A stretch of 13,123 nucleotides of DNA from Candidatus Tectimicrobiota bacterium. GTDB lineage: Bacteria > UBA8248 > JACPRG01. Every line of letters starts with the position of its first letter. The first letter of the stretch is position 1. The stretch spans positions 1-13,123 of the forward strand of contig JACPRG010000020.1 in the NCBI GenBank assembly GCA_016190025.1, in the 5' to 3' direction. Positions 7,996 through 13,123 of the stretch are shown one piece after another. The position numbers and the translations under genes were made by a program. The notes beneath the pieces are model-generated. The model ran no database searches, was not told where the DNA came from, and worked only from the letters and a program-made list of their open reading frames with translations.

Positions 7996-9036
7996 TCATC
8001 GGGGCGCGTCGCCTCCCAAAGCCCGTTTCCGAAGGCCGCCCAGGGCCTCCTCCAGGACGGTCCGCTGCGGGAACAGGCCGAAGATCCCTCCCGTGTGGAC
8101 GAACAGGATCCGGCCGCCCAGGTCTTTGGAGGCCTCTCCCCGGCGGACCCGGTCGTCGAGGGCGCGAAACGCCTTTCCGGTATAGACCGGGTCGAGGACG
8201 ATCCCCTCCTCCTCGGCCAGGGAGGCGATGAGGGACATCTCCTCCGGTGTGCTCAGGCCGTATCCGAGCCCCGCGTACCCTTCGATGATCCGAATGGCCT
8301 GGCGGGGCACCCGCGCGGGAAAGCCGAGCTTTTGGACGGCCTCCTCGAAGATTGCCTCGACCGCGCGGATGAAATACCCGGCGTCCCGCTGGACGCTCAC
8401 GCCGTAGACCTGGACGGGAAGGCCGTAGAGGGCGACCCCCATGAGGATCCCCGCGAGAGTCCCCCCCGACCCCAGCGGGCAGAGGATGGAGTCCAGGGCG
8501 ACGTCCTGCGCCCGCATCTGTTCCTTCAGCTCGCCGACCATCTCGACGTAGCCCATGGCGCCCAGGGCGTTGCTTCCCCCTTCGGGGATCACGTAGGGTT
8601 TTCGCCCCCGGGCGCGGAGGTCGTCCGCCACCTGGGCGAGGATCTTGTTGCGCTGTTCATACTCCTCGGCGCTCACGTACACCACCTCCGCCCCCACGAG
8701 CCGGTCCAGGAGGTAGTTGCCCTCCAGGGCGTCGGCCGGAGTTCCCCGCAGCAAAAGGACGCTCCTCAGCCCCAGCCGCCTCCCCAGGATGGCCGTGGCG
8801 CGGGCGTGGTTGGACTGGATCCCCCCGCAGGTGACCAGCGTGTCGGCCCCTTCGTCCAGCGCCCCGCGCAGGAGGTACTCCAGCTTTCGGATCTTGTTGC
8901 CGCCGGCCGCCGCCTCCGTCAGGTCGTCGCGTTTGATCCAGATCTCCCTCCCCAGGCGGGCGCTCCAGCGCGCGAGGCGCTCGAGCCGGGTCGGCAGGAC
9001 GGCGAGGTTCACCTTTTGGGGGAGGCCGAAGCTCAT
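7996..9036 (-). CDS. dcyD: D-cysteine desulfhydrase-like PLP enzyme (ACC-deaminase family)
   Basis: A 346-residue cytoplasmic fold-type II PLP enzyme. It would convert D-cysteine to pyruvate, ammonia and sulfide, or deaminate related D-amino acids. The PLP lysine is K48 in GGNKIRK; GGIQSNHAR (71-79) carries the conserved Ser75; the phosphate-binding loop is GSGGT (189-193). Two positions separate this family: ACC deaminases have Glu after the active-site Tyr and Leu in the HLGG motif, whereas this protein has Y285-T286 (DPVYTGK) and T315 (HTGG). That is the D-cysteine desulfhydrase pattern. Length is normal. The ATG has GAGG a few bases upstream. It follows the enamidase-like gene by 79 bp, including a small CCGCC/GGCGG hairpin. 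The family is secure; the physiological substrate is inferred, and the symbol rests on those residues. Confidence 0.87.
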   Translation of the reverse strand: MSFGLPQKVNLAVLPTRLERLARWSARLGREIWIKRDDLTEAAAGGNKIRKLEYLLRGALDEGADTLVTCGGIQSNHARATAILGRRLGLRSVLLLRGTPADALEGNYLLDRLVGAEVVYVSAEEYEQRNKILAQVADDLRARGRKPYVIPEGGSNALGAMGYVEMVGELKEQMRAQDVALDSILCPLGSGGTLAGILMGVALYGLPVQVYGVSVQRDAGYFIRAVEAIFEEAVQKLGFPARVPRQAIRIIEGYAGLGYGLSTPEEMSLIASLAEEEGIVLDPVYTGKAFRALDDRVRRGEASKDLGGRILFVHTGGIFGLFPQRTVLEEALGGLRKRALGGDAPR

Positions 9037-9115
9037 GGGACCTCGGAAAGTTGACCGCCTCGCGGCGGAAGCGTTTCAGAAGTGTCTCCCCGAAGGGACA
9101 TGGCCCTGGCGGGGC

Positions 9116-10306
9116 TCAATGGCCGGCGGCGGCCGGGATGTGCCCTCCTTCGATGCGGACCTTCCGCGTGCAGGGCGGCGTGTTCCGGCTCTTGGCGGTC
9201 CGCAGGACGCCGTCGATGAGGACGCAGGCCACGGACGGGGTGTCCCCCGCCTTGAGCGCCGAGAGGGCGTCCTGGCCGGTGGAGCCCCAGGGGGCGTCCA
9301 TGATTGCCAGGTCGGCGGGCCTGCCCGGGGCGAGAACGCCCGCGTCCATCTTGTGGACTCGGGCGGTGTTCCCGGTGGCCGCGCAGATCGCCGCCTCCGG
9401 GGAGAGTTCCGTGAATGCGGCCATGACGGACAGGGTGCGCAGCACCCCGTAGGGAAGCACGCCCGTCCCCGAGGGCATGTCGTTGCCGACGATGACTCGC
9501 CCCATCACGCCTTCGGCGAGAAAGAGCTCCGTGACCTCGACGGCCCGCTTCATGTTCCCGCACTGGACGATCTCCAGGGCCGCGTCCGATTCCTTCACCA
9601 CCCGCTCGGTCTGGTCGATGGGCAGGCCGGTGGGCCCGCCGTTCAGGTGGCAGGCCACGTCCGGGCCGATGGCCAGGATCATGTCGGCGTCCACCACCAT
9701 GCTTCCCGGGATGGAGCCGCCGCCCGTGTGGCAGAGGACGCGCATCCCGTTCGCCCGGGCCCACCGCAGGAGCGGGCGGACCTCCTCGGGCTCCCGGACG
9801 GATCCCAGGCCCACCTCGCCCACCAGCTCGACCCCGGCCGCGGCCATCTCGGCGAAGTCCGCCTCCCGGAGGCCCGGCTCCAGCATCACGGCGCCCGCCA
9901 TCACCTTCACCCCGCCGGGGCGGAGGATTTTGAAGCTCTTGGCGGCCAGGATGGCCATGGCCTTGGCGCCCTGTCCGTCGCGGGGCCGCCCGGGGGTGTG
10001 GACCTCGCCCGCCGAGACCATGGAGGTGACCCCGCACTGCATGGAGCTCTCGATCCAGTGGTGCGTCATCTGGCGGGGGGTGAAGTCGCCCTGGGTGGTG
10101 TGGACGTGGGAGTCGATCAGGCCCGGCGTGACGGTCATGCCGCCCGCGTCGATGGTCTGCTCGACTTCCCCCGCGCAGTCCGGCTCGCCCCCGATGGCGG
10201 CGATCTTGCCGTCCTCGATCCGAAGCGCGTCCCCCGGGAGGATCGGGTTCTTCAGGTCGCCCGATACGATGACGCCGATGTTCTTGATCAGAACGGAACC
10301 GGACAC
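9116..10306 (-). CDS. Enamidase-like amidohydrolase (EC 3.5.2.18 type)
   Basis: A 396-residue metal-dependent amidohydrolase. The best resemblance I recognise, along nearly the whole length, is enamidase of Eubacterium barkeri nicotinate fermentation, which opens 1,4,5,6-tetrahydro-6-oxonicotinate to 2-formylglutarate plus ammonia. Probable metal-site residues, numbered from the chosen start, are H67 and H69 (SHVH), E164 (VGEVGLG), H193, H220 and D276 (VGNDMPSG). Other enamidase-like stretches are VSAGEVHTPGRP, SIPGS, NGGPT, EIVQCGN and the terminal SRNTPP. I chose the GTG at 10306 because GGGGAG lies 8-9 nt upstream and the homology begins there (VLIKNIG); a start at 10411 would add 35 unconserved residues overlapping the GNAT gene. 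Substrate identity is inferred. None of the other nicotinate-pathway genes is visible here. Confidence 0.85.
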   Translation of the reverse strand: MSGSVLIKNIGVIVSGDLKNPILPGDALRIEDGKIAAIGGEPDCAGEVEQTIDAGGMTVTPGLIDSHVHTTQGDFTPRQMTHHWIESSMQCGVTSMVSAGEVHTPGRPRDGQGAKAMAILAAKSFKILRPGGVKVMAGAVMLEPGLREADFAEMAAAGVELVGEVGLGSVREPEEVRPLLRWARANGMRVLCHTGGGSIPGSMVVDADMILAIGPDVACHLNGGPTGLPIDQTERVVKESDAALEIVQCGNMKRAVEVTELFLAEGVMGRVIVGNDMPSGTGVLPYGVLRTLSVMAAFTELSPEAAICAATGNTARVHKMDAGVLAPGRPADLAIMDAPWGSTGQDALSALKAGDTPSVACVLIDGVLRTAKSRNTPPCTRKVRIEGGHIPAAAGH

Positions 10307-10373
10307 CTGTCTTTCTCCCCGGCTTGGGGATTCTCCCCACGCCCGATGAGGAGGTCCCCGGTCTCCCGAGGCC

Positions 10374-10832
10374 TCATGGCCAGCGGCCCTCCAGGTTCTT
10401 GGAAAAGACAAGGGAGGGGTTCACCATCCCGGCCTTGCGGTAGAGGACCTGGGCCACTTTCCGCTGGTAGCCCGTCTCCAAGGTGATGGCACAGCAGCCC
10501 CGCCGCCTAGCGGCTTCAAAAGCGGCCTCCAGGAGCTTTTTGCCCAGGCCTCGCCCGCGCGCCGACTCCTCGACGATCAGGTCGGGGATCCACGCCTGGG
10601 GTCTCGGGTAGTTCAGGCGTTCCCGGAAGACGAGGGAGCAAAACCCCGCGGCGCGCCCGTCGATCTCCGCCACCAGGGAGGCGGTGTCGGGGCTTTCGAC
10701 GTGCCGGCGAAAAACCTCCCGGCAGGCTTCCCGCTCCGTCTCGCCCACCGGGGCGCGCCCCAGGAGAACGAGGAGGCGCGCCACCGCATCGAAGTCACCG
10801 GGCTGGACGGGGCGAATCCTGGCTTCATCCAT
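10374..10832 (-). CDS. GNAT-family N-acetyltransferase
   Basis: A protein of about 152 residues with one GNAT domain. It starts IRPVQPGDFDAVARLL, has the central strand AAGFCSLVFRERL and motif A WIPDLIVEESARGRGLGKKLL, whose RGRGLG loop binds the acetyl-CoA pyrophosphate; it ends near LYRKAGM. Such enzymes acetylate an amine (a small molecule, amino acid or protein N-terminus), and the acceptor here is unknown. I prefer the ATG at 10832, which begins the protein directly before the first domain strand; a TTG at 10868 with a G-rich stretch upstream would add 12 residues. It lies between the regulator gene (114 bp upstream) and the enamidase-like gene (67 bp downstream). That position suggests it modifies a substrate or intermediate of the same pathway. 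Confidence 0.88.
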   Translation of the reverse strand: MDEARIRPVQPGDFDAVARLLVLLGRAPVGETEREACREVFRRHVESPDTASLVAEIDGRAAGFCSLVFRERLNYPRPQAWIPDLIVEESARGRGLGKKLLEAAFEAARRRGCCAITLETGYQRKVAQVLYRKAGMVNPSLVFSKNLEGRWP

Positions 10833-10946
10833 TGCGCTTTTCCGAGCAAACGGACTCCCGGATCGCAAGCATACACCCCCTTGCGGGTTGTAGCCGCCGA
10901 TCCCGCAGAAAGCCGGCGCGCCGCTGCGGCCGCCCTCCGACCCGCC

Positions 10947-11606
10947 TCATGCGATGGGCCCCTTCCCGTCTTCGGACTTTTTCCGCGCGGCGCGGGACGG
11001 TTCCGCCCACCAGAGGAGCTGGCCCCCCGGGCCGCGCCCCGGGCAGGTGATCATCAGGGCGCACGCCTGGGTTTTCCCGATGTTTTTGGCCATGTGGGAA
11101 AGCTCGGAGTTGAAGTAAATGCAATCGCCTTCCTTCAGGGGGACCTGCTCGTCCCCCAGGTGAAACAGGACCTTCCCTTTCAGGATGTAGATGAGTTCTT
11201 CCCCTTCGTGGGAGACGAGGACATCGGCCCGGTTCCCCGGAGGGAAGGTGAGCAGGAAGGCGTCCATCAGCTGACCGTTCCAGCCGTGAACCAGGGGCTC
11301 GTAGGTGTAACCGTTTGAGTCGATGACCCGGATGACGGGCCGGGGGCCTCGCCTTCGCGCGACGGCGTACCGCCGCTTGACCCCGGCTTCTTCGTCGAGG
11401 AGGCTTCCGATTTTGACGCCCAACTGCCGCGCGATCGTCAGGAGGTTCGCGACCGAGGTGGACACCTTTCCGGTTTCAATCCGGGAAAGGAGGGCCTGGG
11501 AAAGGCCCGTCTTCCCGGAGAGGGCCGCGAGGGTGACACCGGCCGTTTTGCGGGCCGCGCGCAGCCTTTTCCCGAGGGCCAGTTCCGGGGTTTCGAGGGA
11601 CGGCAT
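10947..11606 (-). CDS. XRE-family helix-turn-helix regulator with C-terminal cupin domain
   Basis: A 219-residue transcription factor. Residues 12-71 form an XRE/Cro-type helix-turn-helix (LGKRLRAARKTAGVTLAALS, then GLSQALLSRIETGK). Residues about 110-190 form a cupin barrel with HEGEELIYILKGKVLFHLG, candidate metal or ligand residues H133, E137 and H171, and the typical GD.IYF turn. Regulators of this design bind small ligands such as amino acids or polyamines and often control adjacent catabolic or sulfur genes. The ATG at 11606 has a near-perfect AGGAGG 8 nt upstream; the longer TTG frame at 11624 would contain that site. It is the first of five leftward genes and is divergent from the carbamoylase gene, so control of both directions plus its own gene is the simplest inference. 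Confidence 0.92.
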   Translation of the reverse strand: MPSLETPELALGKRLRAARKTAGVTLAALSGKTGLSQALLSRIETGKVSTSVANLLTIARQLGVKIGSLLDEEAGVKRRYAVARRRGPRPVIRVIDSNGYTYEPLVHGWNGQLMDAFLLTFPPGNRADVLVSHEGEELIYILKGKVLFHLGDEQVPLKEGDCIYFNSELSHMAKNIGKTQACALMITCPGRGPGGQLLWWAEPSRAARKKSEDGKGPIA

Positions 11607-11625
11607 CCCTTGCGCCTCCTGCAAG
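11598..11625 (-). promoter_or_regulatory. AGGAGG ribosome binding site fixing the regulator start
   Basis: On the minus strand, GCAGGAGGCGCAAGGG precedes the ATG at 11604-11606. AGGAGG at an 8-nt spacing is the strongest Shine-Dalgarno site in the window and places the regulator start six codons inside the longest open frame. Confidence 0.7.
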
Positions 11626-11639
11626 TTTTTTGCCCGCTA

Positions 11640-11669
11640 AAATTATCACCATTTCTCTTGTGTGAAAAG
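11640..11669 (-). promoter_or_regulatory. Candidate promoter of the regulator and downstream genes
   Basis: An A/T-rich patch in GC-rich surroundings. Minus-strand GATAAT (11642-11647) is a good -10 hexamer. A TTTTCA/CTTTTC stretch (11663-11669) could serve as a weak -35 with a short 15-16 nt spacer. The implied leader is about 30 nt and includes the AGGAGG site. The same patch read rightward offers TAAAAT (11638-11643) but no matching -35. Confidence 0.35.
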
Positions 11670-11683
11670 CCGCCGCCCCGGCG

Positions 11684-11718
11684 GCCCGCCCCCGAAAGAA
11701 GCAGTCGGGGGCCGGCCC
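11684..11718 (-). repeat. Palindromic repeat, copy 1 (inverted relative to copy 2)
   Basis: On the plus strand GCCCCCGA (11688-11695) and TCGGGGGC (11705-11712) pair around a 9-nt loop, AAGAAGCAG. The stem extends through GGCC/GGCC past one mismatch. The reverse complement of the whole 35-bp block matches 13044-13078 at 33 of 35 positions. It lies in the divergent control region, upstream of the carbamoylase start. Confidence 0.8.
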
Positions 11719-11773
11719 GCGCGCTTGACGCCCCGCCGGGGATTGCGCATCATGCCCGCAGGAGAGGGCTTTG

Positions 11774-11807
11774 GAGGTCACAGACCTCAAGAGGTCACAG
11801 ACCCCAA
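11774..11807 (+). repeat. 17-bp tandem direct repeat with internal dyad in the carbamoylase leader
   Basis: Two adjacent 17-mers, GAGGTCACAGACCTCAA (11774-11790) and GAGGTCACAGACCCCAA (11791-11807), differ at one base. The first contains a perfect inverted repeat, GAGGTC-ACA-GACCTC; the second keeps five of six pairs. They end one base before the ATG at 11809. The 17-bp period is not a multiple of three, which argues that this stretch is a leader rather than coding. Operator or translational-control structure is inferred. Confidence 0.75.
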
Positions 11808-11808
11808 G

Positions 11809-13098
11809 ATGAAGACGAAGCCGGCCATTCATCCCGAGAGAATCCGCTCCGATCTGGTCAAGTTCGCCCGCATCGGGGCGACGCCCGACGGGGGCGTCCA
11901 GCGGCTTTCCTTTTCCCAACAGGAGATCGCGGCCCGCCAGCTGGCCTTGCACCTGATGCAGACGGCCGGCCTCGCCGTCCGGATGGACGGCATCGGGAAC
12001 CTCTTCGGCCGCGTGGAAGGGAGCGACCCGGGCCTGCCCCCCATCTGGGTGGGCTCCCACATCGATACGGTCCCTTCCGGGGGGAAGTTCGACGGGAGCG
12101 TCGGGGTGGTCGCGGCCCTGGAGGTCGTCCGGGCCATCCGCGAGAACCCGGAGCCTCTGGTCCATCCGGTCGAGGCGGTGGTGTTCGTCTCGGAGGAGTC
12201 CAGCCGGTTCGGGCTGGCCACCATCGGGAGCGGCGTCGTCGCCGGGGTCTTCCGGCCCGAGGAGTTCCTGGAGCTCCGGGACGCGGAGGGATACCGCCTG
12301 GGGGAGCTTTTGGCCTGCCAGGGGTTCGACGCCGAGACCATCGCTTCCGCCCGCCGCTCGCCGGGGGACGTCCGGGCCTTCTTGGAGGTCCACATCGAAC
12401 AGGGAAGGGTGCTGGAGACCGAGGGGCTGAGCATCGGCGTCGCCACGGCCATCGCCAACGCCACGCGCCTGCGGGCGAGGTTCATCGGACGGGCCGACCA
12501 CTCGGGGGCCACCCCGATGCACCTCAGGCGCGACGCCCTGGCGGGCGCGGCTCAGCTCATCACCTTTGTGGAATCCCTTTGCCGGGGGACGGACCCGCCC
12601 GTCGTGGGGACGGTGGGGGTGCTGCGCGTCCATCCCTGCGCCATGAACGTCATCCCCGGATGGGTCGAGATAGGGATCGACATCCGCAGCACGTCGGGAC
12701 CGGCCAAGGAAGCGGTCGCCGAACAAGTGGAGCGCCGGGCCCGGGAGATCGCGGATGAGAGGGGCCTCCAGGCGGAGATCGAGCTTGTCGGCCGGGGCGT
12801 CCCCGTGGAGCTGGGGCGGGAGATGGTCCGGCTCCTGGAGGAGGTCTGCCGCTCGGAAGGCTACTCCTTCCGGCGGATGCCCTGCGGCGCGGGGCACGAC
12901 GCGATGCAGATCGCCCGGATCGCCGAGACCGGCCTGGTCCTCATCCCCTGCCGGGAGGGGATCAGCCACAACCCCGCCGAGTGGAGCGACCCGGAGGACA
13001 TCGTCCGCGGAGCGCAGGTGGTCCTGGAGGCGGCGCGCCGTCTGGGCCGGCCCCCGACGGCTTCTTTCGGGGGCAGGCGGGGAGGGGCGGAAGAATGA
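11809..13098 (+). CDS. M20-family N-carbamoyl-L-amino-acid hydrolase / allantoate amidohydrolase-type enzyme
   Basis: A 429-residue dinuclear metallohydrolase that removes the carbamoyl (ureido) group from N-carbamoyl amino acids, beta-ureido acids or allantoate, giving CO2 and ammonia. Metal ligands are H84 (GSHIDTVPSGG), D95 (KFDGSVG), E130 with base E129 (SEESSRF), H195 (EVHIEQG) and H387 (SHNPAEW). Substrate-side residues include Q198, H231 (HSGATPM), N280 and R293, so it looks active. Family members are usually about 410-420 residues; the extra C-terminal tail after residue 413 is encoded by the palindromic repeat. I chose ATG 11809 because the family homology begins just after it and the leader holds non-triplet repeats. 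Its nearest Shine-Dalgarno (GAGG in the second repeat) is far, about 14 nt, so ATG 11752 is an alternative. Divergent from the regulator; the stop overlaps the next gene's start. Confidence 0.88.
   Translation: MKTKPAIHPERIRSDLVKFARIGATPDGGVQRLSFSQQEIAARQLALHLMQTAGLAVRMDGIGNLFGRVEGSDPGLPPIWVGSHIDTVPSGGKFDGSVGVVAALEVVRAIRENPEPLVHPVEAVVFVSEESSRFGLATIGSGVVAGVFRPEEFLELRDAEGYRLGELLACQGFDAETIASARRSPGDVRAFLEVHIEQGRVLETEGLSIGVATAIANATRLRARFIGRADHSGATPMHLRRDALAGAAQLITFVESLCRGTDPPVVGTVGVLRVHPCAMNVIPGWVEIGIDIRSTSGPAKEAVAEQVERRAREIADERGLQAEIELVGRGVPVELGREMVRLLEEVCRSEGYSFRRMPCGAGHDAMQIARIAETGLVLIPCREGISHNPAEWSDPEDIVRGAQVVLEAARRLGRPPTASFGGRRGGAEE
13044..13078 (+). repeat. Palindromic repeat, copy 2, inside the carbamoylase 3' end
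   Basis: GCCCCCGA (13050-13057) and TCGGGGGC (13067-13074) pair around the loop CGGCTTCTT. Compared with the reverse complement of 11684-11718, only 13059 and 13075 differ. The loop sequences, not just the self-complementary arms, show the two copies are in opposite orientation. It encodes residues roughly 412-423 of the carbamoylase. No T-run follows, so it is not an intrinsic terminator. Confidence 0.8.
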
Positions 13099-13123
13099 AG
13101 GGCGGCACCCGGTGCATCCTCAC
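13095..13123 (+). CDS. Start of an unidentified downstream gene (partial)
   Basis: ATG at 13095 overlaps the carbamoylase stop in an ATGA arrangement and is preceded by a G-rich ribosome-site-like stretch (GGAGGGGCGG). The nine codons visible read MKGGTRCIL and then leave the window. The overlap suggests translational coupling with the carbamoylase. Too short to identify. Confidence 0.45.

Noticed and set aside
9037..9115. Terminator or attenuator between the enamidase-like gene and dcyD
   Set aside because: Only a short CCGCC/GGCGG hairpin without a U-tract is present; the genes are same-strand and closely spaced, so read-through is more likely.
10307..10411. N-terminal extension of the enamidase-like protein from the ATG at 10411
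   Set aside because: The extra 35 residues overlap the GNAT gene, do not resemble the family, and the GTG at 10306 has a well-placed GGGGAG.
11662..11808. N-terminal extension of the carbamoylase
   Set aside because: This stretch contains the palindromic element and a 17-bp non-triplet tandem repeat, and family homology begins after ATG 11809. The ATG at 11752 remains a weaker alternative.
13050..13074. Intrinsic terminator of the carbamoylase gene
   Set aside because: The hairpin is strong but lies inside the coding region, lacks a T-run, and the next gene appears to overlap the stop codon.

Overview
This is a GC-rich bacterial chromosomal window with tightly packed genes, clear AGGAGG-type ribosome binding sites and several GTG starts. 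The protein families (UbiD-type decarboxylase, Cu+-ATPase, kinase-receiver hybrid, enamidase, M20 carbamoylase) would suit an uncultured Desulfobacterota, Methylomirabilota or Acidobacteriota-like organism. No gene fixes the taxon, so that placement is a guess. I found no tRNA, rRNA, CRISPR array, transposase or integrase.

Layout from left to right. (1) 116-4019, minus strand: copA (copper-exporting P1B-ATPase) followed 7 bp later by a ubiD-family decarboxylase, probably one transcript. The stretch 4020-4432 has no gene and holds an AT-rich island that may be the copA promoter. (2) 4433-5692, minus: a soluble histidine-kinase/receiver hybrid whose receiver looks intact but whose ATP-binding motifs are missing. 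Its base composition is visibly less GC-rich than its neighbours. The stretch 5693-6110 is also lower in GC and has no convincing gene, but contains a consensus DnaA box and a good rightward intrinsic terminator. (3) 6111-11606, minus: five closely spaced genes read in the order XRE-cupin regulator, GNAT acetyltransferase, enamidase-like amidohydrolase, D-cysteine desulfhydrase-like PLP enzyme, membrane-anchored alkaline-phosphatase/sulfatase-superfamily protein. (4) 11809-13098, plus: an M20 N-carbamoyl-amino-acid hydrolase / allantoate amidohydrolase-type enzyme, divergent from the regulator. The start of another gene overlaps its stop codon at the window edge.

How the genes may work together. 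The regulator and the carbamoylase share a roughly 200-bp divergent control region. The catabolic content (enamidase, carbamoylase, PLP desulfhydrase/deaminase) suggests breakdown of a cyclic amide or N-heterocycle to amino-acid-like acids and ammonia. The substrate cannot be read from the sequence.

The most unusual non-coding structure is around the carbamoylase. A 35-bp palindromic element lies upstream of it and recurs, inverted and with two mismatches, at its extreme 3' end, where it encodes part of the C-terminal tail. A separate 17-bp tandem repeat containing a perfect dyad sits directly in front of its start codon.
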